Source of the DNA: Vibrio variabilis
GTDB taxonomy: Bacteria; Pseudomonadota; Gammaproteobacteria; Enterobacterales; Vibrionaceae
Length of the DNA stretch: 64,000 nucleotides
Reading direction: 5' to 3'
NCBI RefSeq assembly: GCF_003263785.1
Contig: NZ_JYJK01000007.1
Location: 62,001-126,000, forward strand
The position numbers and the translations under genes are program-made. Below, piece by piece: positions 36,991 through 46,094 of the stretch (position 1 is the stretch's first letter; every line of letters begins with the position of its first letter). Under the pieces are notes generated by a model that worked only from the letters and a program-made list of their open reading frames with translations, was not told where the DNA came from and did not search any database.

Positions 36991-38296
36991 AACGATCCCA
37001 GTATGCTTCTTCTAGGCTGTCTTCTCTCTCTGGAAGAGCGCGCGTCAGTCGAGGAGAGTGCTGGGTGAGTACTTCATAGCTCACACGGTTCGCGTATTTG
37101 CAAATTTGTGATAGCGACGAGTACGTTAAACAGGGTGCAACGTGCTTGTCTGAGTCTGATACGTTCTTGCTGTGGAATGAGTTAGCTGTCATATCATGTA
37201 GTAACGCAGAAAGCGCGCCATCACCAGCACCATTGGTGTTTTTGATTTCCAATGGACCGCCCAGATAAGGGCCAATGTGTGAGTATACTTTTTGCGGATC
37301 GGCACAGTCTTGCTTGCGCATAGCGCGGCTGAACTCAAACTGGTTGAAATCGCTGAAGTGCTCAGATGATAGCAAGTCATGGGTAGTTTCGCGTAGAGTG
37401 ACGTTGTCACAGTAGCCCGCCATGTACAAGCCGTCAGGACCGGCAGTACACAGTACCAAGTCGACCCAGTCTAACGCTTTATCTGCCGCTTTTAGTGGAT
37501 CGGCAAAGCCAGTCAATGCTTCACCTTCTTCTTCGTTCATCGCCAGAATTGTGACGTTTTCTTGAATATAGTCCTGCCAGAACTTCTCGTTGCCTTCAAT
37601 CACCCATTTAGTTCCAAGCGTGAGCACTACTGGCACTGACTTCTGCTTGGCAATTTCAACCGCGCGAGCAACGGCTTGTGGCATTGGGTCTTCCGGTTTG
37701 CCGCGCATCAGGTAAGAAGAAACGACGAGTGCAGACGCTTTATTGAATACTGATTCAGGAATACTTTCTGGACGTAGCTGGTTCATTTCGCCTTCGTTGA
37801 TCGCGAAGGTACGCTCGCCGTCATCGGTGATCAAGGTGTAGCAACGACCAATAGGACCGTCGACAGTTTGCAAGTGGTTAAGATTCATTCTTGAAGAGGT
37901 ACGGCAAAGGTAACGGTAGCCGTAAGAACCCACTTGAATATTTTTTGACATAACACCTAGCAGTACAGACTTACTGTCAGCGAGTACTGAGTAGTTGTGC
38001 AGAGTGTTGCCAATGGTGTCACCCGGGAACTGGTGAGTGATTAACTCTTTCTCGACCAACTCGGCGTATAGAGCGTCCGCTTTGCTCTCTTCGAGTACTA
38101 GCGAATGTCCTTTGCTCAAGTCGTATTTCGCTAAGAAGTCGTCATCAACACGCGCTTCGATATCAACGATGGTTTGACCGACGCCAACAATCGTTGGACG
38201 ATACAGTTTAGGCGCGGACTGCGCCTGACTGACCGATAGGTCTTTCTTGCTGGTAGGGAAATAGTGTTTTGACTTACGTTGTCCAGGAAATTTCAT
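36989..38296 (-). CDS. gsk: Inosine-guanosine kinase
   Basis: A PfkB/ribokinase-family kinase of 435 codons that phosphorylates guanosine and inosine in purine salvage. It is colinear with E. coli Gsk from MKFPGQRKSKHYFP to LPEREDSLEEAYWDR. Key blocks are DTIGNTLHNYSVLAD, DGPIGRCYTLI, LTLGTKWVI, NEEEGEALTG and the catalytic-base motif NTNGAGDGALSALL. I use the internal ATG 38296, matching the conserved N-terminus; an in-frame ATG at 38329 would add 11 residues. Unlike many neighbours its frame is intact. Confidence 0.95.
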   Translation of the reverse strand: MKFPGQRKSKHYFPTSKKDLSVSQAQSAPKLYRPTIVGVGQTIVDIEARVDDDFLAKYDLSKGHSLVLEESKADALYAELVEKELITHQFPGDTIGNTLHNYSVLADSKSVLLGVMSKNIQVGSYGYRYLCRTSSRMNLNHLQTVDGPIGRCYTLITDDGERTFAINEGEMNQLRPESIPESVFNKASALVVSSYLMRGKPEDPMPQAVARAVEIAKQKSVPVVLTLGTKWVIEGNEKFWQDYIQENVTILAMNEEEGEALTGFADPLKAADKALDWVDLVLCTAGPDGLYMAGYCDNVTLRETTHDLLSSEHFSDFNQFEFSRAMRKQDCADPQKVYSHIGPYLGGPLEIKNTNGAGDGALSALLHDMTANSFHSKNVSDSDKHVAPCLTYSSLSQICKYANRVSYEVLTQHSPRLTRALPEREDSLEEAYWDR

Positions 38297-38506
38297 AATA
38301 AAGGCTAGCGGCTCAAAATTTGGCGGCATGATATCACAGAAATATAATTTTTATTTCATAATTTTGCAGTCATTAAGTGAAGCATCTTACCGTTGGTGGA
38401 AATTAAAAAATTACAGTAATGGTTATGTCTAATATATCAGCAACATATTATTGACACTTTCACAAATCCCACTAGTCTATCCTTGATGCACAGTGGGGTG
38501 TTGCGT

Positions 38507-39461
38507 ATGGAAATTGCTAATCTGAGCACAAAGGAGTTTAAAGAAGTCCTTAGCCGGCTGGACTGTTACTTGTTTGTGAAGGATGTTGATCGTCGATATG
38601 TTTATGCGAATGAGGCCGTTGCCCAGTTGTTTGGTAGATCGGCAGATGACATTATCGGCTGTGATGATGCTCAGTTTTTTGATTTGGATGCGTGTAACGA
38701 GTTACTCGTCCATGACAAGCAAGTTCTCAACGGTGAGTCGATCTCAAAGGTGGAGAGAAATGTCGATAATGATGGGTTCATCCGTCATTACCAAACCTTA
38801 AAGACCCCAATTTATGATAATCAAGGGCGCGTAAAAGGCATCTTTGGGTTGTCTATTGATATCTCTGAATCGATTGCTAAGCGAGATCAACTCGAGTACT
38901 TAGCATTGAGGGATGCTTTAACCGGTGTCTTTAATCGTCGCTATTTAGATATGCAGCTAAAACGTGAGGTGGCCTCGCACGTCCGTCGTAGTAAGCCCCT
39001 GTCGTTTGTGATGATTGATGTCGATAACTTCAAAGGGGTAAATGATCGTTTCGGACACAGTGTTGGCGACCAAGTGTTGCAACGTATTGGTCAACTCCTC
39101 ATGTCCTCAGTAAGGGAAGAGGACTATTGTTTTCGCTTTGGTGGTGATGAGTTCGCACTTTTGCTGCCTATGACGAGCGCCTTGTCGGCTTATCAGGTGG
39201 CTGAACGAGTGAGAAGCAGGGTGGTGGGCATCAATTTTCTTCCCACAAGGGAGAGGAGGTCAGTGTCAATGTTAGCCTTGGTGTGGCGCAGTTAACGGGT
39301 GCCAATGAAAGTTTACTACTGGCTCAGGCTGACGGTGCCTGATGGCGGTCAAACAGACGATAGCGGCAAAGAACGCGACTTTGGTTCATTGTCAGAGGTT
39401 AAGTCGTATCACCCGTTGTGATGTCTGTAACGAGAGAAAAAACTGCTCAGCACAGCAGTAA
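38507..39461 (+). pseudogene. PAS-GGDEF diguanylate cyclase, frame broken near 39238 and 39340
   Basis: A PAS domain (about 10-130: YLFVKDVDRRYVYANEA, DISESI at its end) followed by a GGDEF domain (RDALTGVFNRRYLD, FVMIDVDNFKGVND, active site RFGGDEF and an upstream REED inhibitory site). It should make c-di-GMP. The first frame stops at 39295; a missing T in a T-run (about 39238) and a missing C (about 39340) restore VNVSLGVAQL and a tail ending CDVCNERKNCSAQQ at 39461, for 318 residues. The Cys-rich tail (CxxC...C) is unusual and might bind metal. An ATG at 38486 is an alternative start. Confidence 0.8.
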
Positions 39462-39477
39462 AGTTGCGCTGAGCAGT
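39442..39477 (-). terminator. Terminator of creA, overlapping the dgc end
   Basis: A 10-base-pair stem ACTGCTCAGC/GCTGAGCAGT around a 16-base loop; on the minus strand it is followed by TTTTTT. It overlaps the last codons of the restored cyclase. Confidence 0.7.
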
Positions 39478-39496
39478 CTCTCACATTGCTTCGCTG

Positions 39497-39970
39497 CTAT
39501 TTCTGTAATGGCGCTGGTAATGAATAAGCAGCCGTTCCCCATAGCGGAACAGTTGACAGGCTGTGTTTAAAGCTGCCTGATGTTTCTTTTGTCGAGTAAG
39601 ACAGATACATCAAGGTTTGGTTATCAGCGTCATAGATCCGGCGCACCTTCATACTCTTAAAAAAGATACTTTTAGACTTTTTAAATACCACCTCTCCGGA
39701 TTTTGACTTATCAATATGGGCAATCATCTCCGCCGTAATTTCTCCTGTTTGACGACAAGAAATGGAGCTGTCGCTTGGATCTGAGAGGCTTAAATCCGCT
39801 TCGATACTCGCAACGTGGCAGGTAACACCAGTAACAATCGGGTCATTAAGAGTGTTGAGTTTAATATCTTTTAATGTGAACATACCGAGCGATACATCTC
39901 CCACCTCTTTGTCACCACAACCCGATAGGGCTAACGTGACAAGCGGGACCAGCAAAAGCTTTTTGAGCAT
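39497..39970 (-). CDS. creA: CreA family lipoprotein
   Basis: A 157-residue protein with a lipoprotein signal (LVTLALSGC). The rest matches CreA: LNDPIVTGVTCHVASI, a middle SDSSISCRQTGEI with the second conserved Cys, GEVVFKKSKSIFFKSMKVRR and YLSYSTKET. E. coli CreA has the same length but a cleaved signal peptide; here it should be lipid-anchored. The function of the family is unknown. It is transcribed alone. Confidence 0.88.
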   Translation of the reverse strand: MLKKLLLVPLVTLALSGCGDKEVGDVSLGMFTLKDIKLNTLNDPIVTGVTCHVASIEADLSLSDPSDSSISCRQTGEITAEMIAHIDKSKSGEVVFKKSKSIFFKSMKVRRIYDADNQTLMYLSYSTKETSGSFKHSLSTVPLWGTAAYSLPAPLQK

Positions 39971-40042
39971 AAAGGATTCCTTTTTAAATTAGGCTTTTGT
40001 ATACCATAACTAAGGTTACCCGAAAAATCGAATAGGATTGAT

Positions 40043-40543
40043 ATGAAAGACATAGCCACACGCCTCCACAACGAAAAGAATCAATGGCTGGCTAGCCAAG
40101 TAGAAGGTGGGTATCCAACCAAAGAGAGCCTCAAAGGTCGCGATCTTTATCTCGGCGCTATCTCTAGTTGTTACTTGGAACCGTTTGAAGTCCCAAGTGA
40201 CTCAGTATCTAACGTTGAATGGCATTTGGTCGATTTCCATCGGCTAACCATTATGTTCGCCTTGTTGCACTCCAAACGCTGGGCTAATGATGAGCACCAG
40301 CAACTAATTGTAGAATTTCTTACGCAGATCATCGTTGAGCCTGGTCACGCGCTGTACGTTGGTTTCGAGCATGGAGAAGTCTCTGCGGCAGCCATGGTAA
40401 CAACAGAAAGGGAGACGGTGCTGATCTCAGATATCGCACTTTGCGGTGATTGGAACGAGGCGAATGTATCGACTAGCATCGCTTCACTATTACAAAATGC
40501 CCAGATTGCAACTAATTCACAGGTTTGGTTAGAAAAACGGTGA
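40043..40543 (+). CDS. Hypothetical protein, possibly GNAT-like
   Basis: A 166-residue soluble protein without signal or membrane segment. The central part (HALYVGFEHGEVSAAAMVTTE, then TVLISDIALCGDW) has the strand-turn-strand layout of an acetyltransferase core, but the acetyl-CoA motif is not evident, so that is only a suggestion. ATG 40043 follows AGGATTG. It is monocistronic between creA (divergent) and the YieH-like gene. Confidence 0.65.
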   Translation: MKDIATRLHNEKNQWLASQVEGGYPTKESLKGRDLYLGAISSCYLEPFEVPSDSVSNVEWHLVDFHRLTIMFALLHSKRWANDEHQQLIVEFLTQIIVEPGHALYVGFEHGEVSAAAMVTTERETVLISDIALCGDWNEANVSTSIASLLQNAQIATNSQVWLEKR

Positions 40544-40668
40544 TCAATCACTGAGTTTCGAATTTTGCTCTCTTCAAATATCTAAACTTTCGATTCCATC
40601 GCCTTCTGAGTCGCTGAAGTGTATTAATATTCAACGAAAATTAAGTGTAAAAGGTCGTTGAATACATA

Positions 40669-41319
40669 ATGGCGAGTATTAAATGTGTCTTGTTTGATTG
40701 TGATGGAACCTTGGTTGATAGCGAGCGTTTATGCTGTGTTGCAATAGTCGAAACGTTTGAGCAAGTTGGGGTGACACTTAGGTTAGACGCCGTCATGGAC
40801 AACTTTGTTGGCGGAAAAATTGCCGACGTATTGACGTCTGCTCAACAATTGGCGGGGAGCCACGTATCACTCGACCTGTTAGAGCCTATTTATCGCGAGC
40901 AAACCCAACGTCTGTTTGAAGAGCAATTAAGACCAATGGAAGGAGCCGTTGAGTTACTCGATTTCTTAGATCAATCCGGCATTGAATATTGTGTGGTCAC
41001 AAATAGTCCTACACACAAAGCCAAAAAGATGTTGGCGACAGTGGGACTCGAACAGCGTTTTAGTCATCGTGTGATTTCGGCGTTTGACGCAAACAGCTGG
41101 AAGCCTGAACCGGACTTGCTTCAATATGCAGTGACCATGATGGGCTTTCTACCAGACGAATGCTTGTACATTGATGACACGGCTAAAGGGGTGGAGATGG
41201 GCATTACGGCGGGGATTCAAACCATCCACTTCGCCTTGTCGTGTGATTACCAACAAAATTCTAGTACTTGCCTAACCTCGATGAGTGACGTCATCAAACA
41301 CATCGAGAAGGCAGAGTAG
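40669..41319 (+). CDS. yieH: HAD phosphatase, YieH-like (6-phosphogluconate phosphatase)
   Basis: A 216-residue HAD hydrolase. Motif I is FDCDGTLVDSE, motif II VVTNSPTHK, the Lys is in SWKPEPD and motif IV is YIDDTAKGVEMG. The layout and DCDGTLVDSE match E. coli YieH, which acts on 6-phosphogluconate; the exact substrate here is inferred. ATG 40669 opens the frame. It overlaps no neighbour and converges on the zinc-ribbon gene with a 16-base gap. Confidence 0.82.
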   Translation: MASIKCVLFDCDGTLVDSERLCCVAIVETFEQVGVTLRLDAVMDNFVGGKIADVLTSAQQLAGSHVSLDLLEPIYREQTQRLFEEQLRPMEGAVELLDFLDQSGIEYCVVTNSPTHKAKKMLATVGLEQRFSHRVISAFDANSWKPEPDLLQYAVTMMGFLPDECLYIDDTAKGVEMGITAGIQTIHFALSCDYQQNSSTCLTSMSDVIKHIEKAE

Positions 41320-41335
41320 TAGCAACAGCGAAACG

Positions 41336-41548
41336 TTAGTGCATCAGGTGGATATGTTTGATGCGTGGAACATGATTTTGAAAATGCGTGCTCTGGTAAA
41401 CCACGAGACTATGGTGAGAAAACTGGCGGGTAAAGTAGCCGCAATCTGCGCATATAAATGTCTCTGCATCTTCAGATAATAGTCCTTCATCAGATCCACA
41501 CACTGGACATAGACCCAGAGGTGGGTGCGAAGGTTTGGTTTTATTCAT
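41336..41548 (-). CDS. Small zinc-ribbon protein
   Basis: A 70-residue protein with CPVCGS near the start and CADCGY 18 residues later, the four-cysteine pattern of a zinc ribbon, followed by a His-rich tail (FSHHS, HFQNH, KHIHLMH). ATG 41548 lies behind AGAGGGG; an upstream in-frame ATG at 41614 has no such site. No named family. A perfect 16-base palindrome lies about 110 bases upstream. Confidence 0.65.
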   Translation of the reverse strand: MNKTKPSHPPLGLCPVCGSDEGLLSEDAETFICADCGYFTRQFSHHSLVVYQSTHFQNHVPRIKHIHLMH

Positions 41549-41654
41549 AAAACCCCTCTTGTTTTGGAGGATGGGTTTGCTTTTATGATTGTAATACTCT
41601 TCAGTGGAACTCACTTACATTACCCGTGAATTAGGCGAGGTAATGCGACTTATA

Positions 41655-41670
41655 TCACTAATATTAGTGA
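41655..41670. promoter_or_regulatory. Perfect 16-base palindrome (candidate operator)
   Basis: TCACTAATATTAGTGA is fully self-complementary and lies in the promoter space of the small zinc-ribbon gene. A dimeric repressor site is a natural reading, but I cannot match it to a known regulator. Confidence 0.4.
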
Positions 41671-41767
41671 ATGACTCGAAATCATTGCTTATATAAATAC
41701 ATGCGCATAAAAAAATAGACCAGATGAACTGATCTATTTTGGTTTATGGCTAAACATTCTTTTGATT

Positions 41768-41796
41768 AAAACGCTCTGGTTGTTCAAGAGCGTTTT
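41768..41796 (-). terminator. Terminator of second chemoreceptor gene
   Basis: A 10-base-pair stem AAAACGCTCT/AGAGCGTTTT with a 9-base loop just past the stop at 41816; a TTTTAAT tract follows on the minus strand. Confidence 0.75.
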
Positions 41797-41815
41797 CTCG
41801 TTGTATCCGTTTTTC

Positions 41816-43252
41816 TTATGTGCGATAGCGAGTCAATACTTCGCTGAGCACCTTCGTTGCTTTTGATAGGTTCGCTACGCCAATTTCACTGTTTTCTGCA
41901 ACTTCACGAATGGTTGCTGATTGGGTACGAATATCGCTTAGCTCTGTGGCAATTTCTGATGCCACGCTACTTTGCTCTGCAGCTGACGTGGAGATTTGGG
42001 TACTCATGTCCATAACAGCACGTGAAGAGTCAGCAATCGAATTCACATCGCCACCAATTTCACCAATAAGACTGCTACTAGACTGAGCTTGCTCAACCGT
42101 CTGTTGCGTGATCTCTGCAATGTTCTGGCTTTCTGACTGAAGCTTTTCAATCATCGCTTGAATCTCAACAGTCGCGGCCTGAGTGCGACTGGCCAAGGTG
42201 CGAACTTCATCCGCTACCACAGCAAACCCACGGCCTTGTTCGCCAGCACGTGCCGCTTCGATTGCAGCGTTGAGAGCGAGCAGGTTAGTTTGTTCTGAGA
42301 TCGCATTGATAGTAGTGATCACTTCATTGATTTGCGTCGTGTTGTCGGTTAACGCAGCAACAGAGTGCGAGGCTTCTTCGATGTAGGCTGAAAGCTGGTT
42401 GATATCGGCAATGGCTTGCTGCACACGTTGGTAGCTCTGCTCAACTTGTTTGCTATCTTCTTCTGCTTGCTGGTTTGATTGCAAAGAGATGTTAGACACT
42501 TCTTGTGCAGAAGCCGTCATCTGTTCCATTGCCGTCGCGACAGAATCCAACGAAGCATATTGATTGTTGATTTGGCTGTTACTGCGCGCCATTTCTTCAT
42601 GAAAAGAAGAGGCTGTTTCTTCTAAGCTAGTCGCGGAGTTTTTCACTGTGGTAACAAGCTCTGTCAACGTATCCATTGCTTGGTCTAGGGCGACACCGAT
42701 AGTACCAAACTCATCACGTCCAGCGACAAAGTTGAGACGAGAAGTTAGGTCTCCATCTGCGATTTTATTTACCGTGGTATACAGGGTGTAAAGTGCACCG
42801 CCAAGGAATGTCGCAAGCCAGTAGCTGAAAATACCAAACGGAATCACCCAAAGGTAGGTTAGCGCCAAGCTAGATAGTGCGTCAGATTTCGCTTGCTCAA
42901 GCTGTTTGTTCATTGAAACACTGAGCGAGTAGTTTTTGCCGTCGCTGCCTTTCGCGCTCGCAGACACGGTACCATTGTTAATGCCTGAGGACTGAGAATA
43001 TCCCTCTGTCACGCCCATCTTGTTAAGTAAAGTCATATCACCCGCAGCTTGTGCTGTGTCGAGATACGCATTGAGGCTCGCTTCGACCTGACAGATAGCT
43101 TGAGATTCAGAACTGGTTACTGCGTCTTGATAGCGGGCGACAGACGAGTAGGTGAGTGCGGCAAAAAACAGTGCAAACACAATCCATACTTTGTCGTTGA
43201 TCGACAGCTTAATAAAAAACGCATCGATTTTTCTAAATTGTACTTCTCTCAT
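41816..43252 (-). CDS. Methyl-accepting chemotaxis protein
   Basis: A 478-residue chemoreceptor with transmembrane helix 1 at about 20-40 ([14 protein letters not shown]) and helix 2 at about 138-160 ([20 protein letters not shown]). The periplasmic part is short (about 95 residues). HAMP and a coiled-coil signalling domain follow with the tip [18 protein letters not shown]. It ends VLTRYRT, without a CheR-docking pentapeptide. The ligand is unknown. An isolated gene with its own terminator. Confidence 0.92.
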   Translation of the reverse strand: MREVQFRKIDAFFIKLSINDKVWIVFALFFAALTYSSVARYQDAVTSSESQAICQVEASLNAYLDTAQAAGDMTLLNKMGVTEGYSQSSGINNGTVSASAKGSDGKNYSLSVSMNKQLEQAKSDALSSLALTYLWVIPFGIFSYWLATFLGGALYTLYTTVNKIADGDLTSRLNFVAGRDEFGTIGVALDQAMDTLTELVTTVKNSATSLEETASSFHEEMARSNSQINNQYASLDSVATAMEQMTASAQEVSNISLQSNQQAEEDSKQVEQSYQRVQQAIADINQLSAYIEEASHSVAALTDNTTQINEVITTINAISEQTNLLALNAAIEAARAGEQGRGFAVVADEVRTLASRTQAATVEIQAMIEKLQSESQNIAEITQQTVEQAQSSSSLIGEIGGDVNSIADSSRAVMDMSTQISTSAAEQSSVASEIATELSDIRTQSATIREVAENSEIGVANLSKATKVLSEVLTRYRT

Positions 43253-43302
43253 GGGCGGCTCCGTGAGTGATATTGTTATTATTGAATTGAATAGACATGA
43301 AA

Positions 43303-43319
43303 AAGCCCCAGAGGGGCTT
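43303..43319 (-). terminator. Terminator of tyrP-like gene
   Basis: A 7-base-pair GC-rich stem AAGCCCC/GGGGCTT with a 3-base loop, followed by TTTTT on the minus strand. Confidence 0.8.
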
Positions 43320-43397
43320 AATTAATGGGTATGATATCGACTTTCTATGAAATATCTTTATAGGGATACATCATCGTTGTGATGATGATCACTAAAA

Positions 43398-44634
43398 CTA
43401 ACCAAGGCTTGGGAGTACATGAAAGCTTACAAGCAATTGAGCGACAACGATAACCAGGCCGACGCTCATTGCAGCGTAAAGCGCAATTTGCCCACCACCC
43501 GTTTGATAGTGCGTCGCAGATTGAGGCTGCTCTAACTGAGCCTTACGAGTTTTCGCGACCATGACAGTAGGTAGAAATATCGCCAGTATAGCTAGAGCGA
43601 TGGCCGCGTATCCCAATGCCAGAATGAAGCCTTGTGGGTAGAACAAAAGCAAAACATAAAGGTGGTAAAAAGGTAATCAGTGCAGCTAAAGCACGATGAG
43701 TAAACGCGCTGTCAGTGGATGTATCTGCTGATGCCTTACGGCCAAGATCTCGTAAGTATTCAAACAAGCCCAAACTCACACCTAAGAATGACGTCACCAA
43801 GGCTAGGTCTGCGAATACACCAATAATCGTCGCTAATCGCTCGACATGAACGGTGCTTGAAAGTAGCGAAATCAAGTTAGATAAACCGCTATTTTCAACC
43901 AAGGTTTGTTGTTGCACAACGCCTAGCGTCACGAGTTGCCAAAAGACGTAAATGACCAAGGGTAGGCTTGAGCCGATAATGATGGCTTTACGCAGCGACG
44001 CGGTATCCCCTTTTAGGTAGTTAACAATCGCCGGAATACTTCCGTGGAAACCAAATGAGGTAAAGACCACTGGGATAGCCGCAACAATCAATCCTTGTTG
44101 GAGAGGAAGGCTGGTTAAGTAACCTTGAGTCACATTCGGTGCTAACAAGAAAAGCACACTGCCCATGGCAATCAGTTTGATGGTAAACAACACTCGATTC
44201 AGTTTGTCCACCGCATGAGTGCCAATGGTAACGGTCAATGCGACGATCAACGTAAACACTACGGTTGCTGTGGTTGATGATAGAGAAAGCCCAAACACCA
44301 TCTCTAAGCGCTCAGCAAATTGACCGCCTCCTCCTGCAATGTATGCCGCACACAATGCATAGAACAAAAACAGCATCGCGAAGCTGGCGATGTACTTACC
44401 TTTCTTGCCTAGGATCTGCTTTGCAAGCGTATGCAGTGTCGCCGAATGGTCGGCATATTGGTGTAACTCAACCATCAGGAGTGCGGTATAGGCCATGAGC
44501 ACCCACAGACCGACCATTAATAGTAGAGAGGTACCAAATCCGATGCCAGCTGAGGCAATGGGGAGGGCAAGCATACCTGCACCTATCGTGGTGCCGGCGA
44601 TGATGAGAGTGCTTCCGAGAACTTTTGACTGCAT
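43398..44634 (-). pseudogene. tyrP: TyrP-type aromatic amino-acid permease, frame broken near 43660
   Basis: An 11-helix HAAAP-family carrier for tyrosine, close in sequence to E. coli TyrP: GSTLIIAGTTIGAGMLALP at the start, AIPVVFTSFGFHGSIPAIV and ATSFLGVSLGLF later. After LPPLCFAF the frame changes; here one T too many in a T-run (GCTTTTG for GCTTTG) is the simplest cause, giving FALFYPQGFILALGYAAIA and an end at 43398. The repaired length is 411 residues (TyrP: 403). I use ATG 44634; an ATG at 44655 is possible. A strong TyrR box lies upstream, so aromatic amino acids probably control it. Confidence 0.88.
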
Positions 44635-44780
44635 TGTATATAATTCTTTACGCATTGGTGGTAATTAGCGATATGTAAGCTAATTTGGCTGTTGTTATAG
44701 ACGCTAATTCTAATAATGGTGGAATTATGCAGTGCTAAAAGCTATCGATCAAGCACTTTGTACGATAATGTTTATATCTC

Positions 44781-44798
44781 TGTAAACCAGAGTTTACG
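44781..44798. promoter_or_regulatory. TyrR box upstream of tyrP
   Basis: TGTAAAccagagTTTACg fits the strong TyrR-box consensus TGTAAA-N6-TTTACA in 11 of 12 fixed positions. It lies about 150 bases upstream of the tyrP start, a normal position for TyrR control in this family. Confidence 0.7.
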
Positions 44799-44932
44799 AC
44801 TAAGCGTTGAGGCACGAAGCAATCGTTTAACGATGACTTTGCTCAAGGAAATGGTATGAGTGAGTTGGGTTTCTTATTAATGTCATATAGCGTGACTACA
44901 TTGTCGTATCGACATGATTAAGGAATATCAGC

Positions 44933-45037
44933 ATGGAAAAAGACATCAACGAACAAGAGCTCGAGTGGCTAGATGCGATTGAAATTGGTCTGCTGTTGTC
45001 TGAGTTTGACGTGAACGAGCAAAGCGAAGAGCAATAG
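44933..45037 (+). CDS. Small acidic protein (34 residues)
   Basis: ATG 44933 lies behind AAGGAA at 7 bases and opens a 34-codon frame beginning MEKDINEQELEWLDAIEIG and ending EQSEEQ. The peptide is very acidic and probably one amphipathic helix. It is too short for a confident family assignment, but the ribosome-binding site and composition argue for a real gene. Confidence 0.5.
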   Translation: MEKDINEQELEWLDAIEIGLLLSEFDVNEQSEEQ

Positions 45038-45067
45038 CCCTGTTACAAATAGTGGTAAGAAAAAGCG

Positions 45068-45271
45068 GTGAATAATCCCACCAGCGCCATTCACAGCTGG
45101 CCTGTGTTCCTTAAGCGTTGGCATTTACAAAGCTACCCGATAGTAGCGATAGACCACTTATGGGTAAGTAATGAGAATAGTGATGGGTCACCTATTTGCC
45201 AAAGAGAGCGAATCATGGAAATCACGGGCTCGGATCATGCGGCGGTAATGACTGTTTTGAATGTCGATTAG
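45068..45271 (+). pseudogene. C-terminal fragment resembling an endonuclease/exonuclease/phosphatase protein
   Basis: A 67-codon frame from GTG 45068. SWPVFLKRWHLQSYPIVAID, then HLWVSN and a final TGSDHAAVMTVL, resemble the closing blocks of EEP-family enzymes (IDHxxVS and SDHxPV, which carry catalytic His/Asp residues). The first 200 residues of such a domain are absent upstream, where the acidic small ORF lies instead. It is therefore probably a 3' remnant, though a short intact ORF cannot be excluded. Confidence 0.45.
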
Positions 45272-45291
45272 AGCGTGAATTGAGGTGGATA

Positions 45292-45316
45292 AAAAAGCGA
45301 CCTTGAAGGTCGCTTT
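45292..45316. terminator. Bidirectional terminator before phnA
   Basis: AAAAGCGACC and GGTCGCTTTT form a 10-base-pair stem around TTGAA; runs of A and T lie on the two sides. Confidence 0.85.
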
Positions 45317-45351
45317 TCTGATCGAGGTGTGAGTTAACACCAGGGTATCGA

Positions 45352-45918
45352 TTATTTCTTGCGGCAATACTCAGCGATAACATACATCGCTTGACCGTTC
45401 GCTTTACCTTGAACGTGCTTTGGATCGTCAGGGTTAACGCTGATACCGCGAATCACAGTACCTTGTTTAATGACTTGAGAAGACCCTTTGATTGGTAGAT
45501 CTTTGATTACCGTTACGTCGTCACCTTTCTTAAGTTCAACGCCGTTCACGTCACGTGGCTTCTCTTGGTTCTCATCAAGACCAAGCTCAGCCCATTTTGC
45601 TACTTCTTCGTCCATGTACATCATGTCGACGAGATCTTGAGCCCAGCCTTCAGCGGAAAGACGCTTAAGTTGACGCCATGCCATAACTTGAACCGGCGCA
45701 ACTTGGCTCCACATACTGTCGTTTAGGCAACGCCAGTGGTTCACGTCCATGGTCTCTGGGTTTTCAATCTGGCTCTTACATGTGTCGCAAAGCATAATCG
45801 CGTGATCAACCGTGATTTGTGTATGAGGGGCAACAGCGAATGGCGTGAGAGCCGTTTCGGCAGCACAAAGTTCACATTTGTTTTCGCAGCGTTCAAGCAT
45901 GGTTGCTTCAGTAGACAT
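45352..45918 (-). CDS. phnA: PhnA-domain protein (YjdM-like)
   Basis: A 188-residue protein with an N-terminal zinc ribbon (CENKCELC and later MLCDTCKSQ) and a C-terminal PhnA/SH3-like domain (VNGVELKKGDDVTVIKDLP, VIKQGTVIRGI). Family members are annotated from their position near phosphonate genes in E. coli, but the role is unclear and no phosphonate genes are present here. ATG 45918 has an AAGGTATA tract in front. Transcribed alone. Confidence 0.85.
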   Translation of the reverse strand: MSTEATMLERCENKCELCAAETALTPFAVAPHTQITVDHAIMLCDTCKSQIENPETMDVNHWRCLNDSMWSQVAPVQVMAWRQLKRLSAEGWAQDLVDMMYMDEEVAKWAELGLDENQEKPRDVNGVELKKGDDVTVIKDLPIKGSSQVIKQGTVIRGISVNPDDPKHVQGKANGQAMYVIAEYCRKK

Positions 45919-46054
45919 ACATATACCTTATTTTGATATGACCAGCAGCCAAAAGCTGATGGTTAAGATGATGTGGTACTTAATTTTAGTATCACTGGAT
46001 TGATAGCCGCGCATTATACATGGTTTTACGGGAAAGTGTGATCTTGGGCATAAA

Positions 46055-46078
46055 AAAGCACGGCCGAGGCCGTGCTTT
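46055..46078 (-). terminator. Terminator of volA
   Basis: An 11-base-pair stem AAAGCACGGCC/GGCCGTGCTTT, apex CGAG, followed by TTTTTT on the minus strand. Confidence 0.88.
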
Positions 46079-46094
46079 CACCAGAACAATACGT

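Noticed and set aside
45941..45963. Imperfect inverted repeat in the phnA leader (ACCAGCAGC...GCTGATGGT)
   Set aside because: A mismatched stem of 8 pairs with no ribosome-binding-site sequestration or riboswitch-like context.
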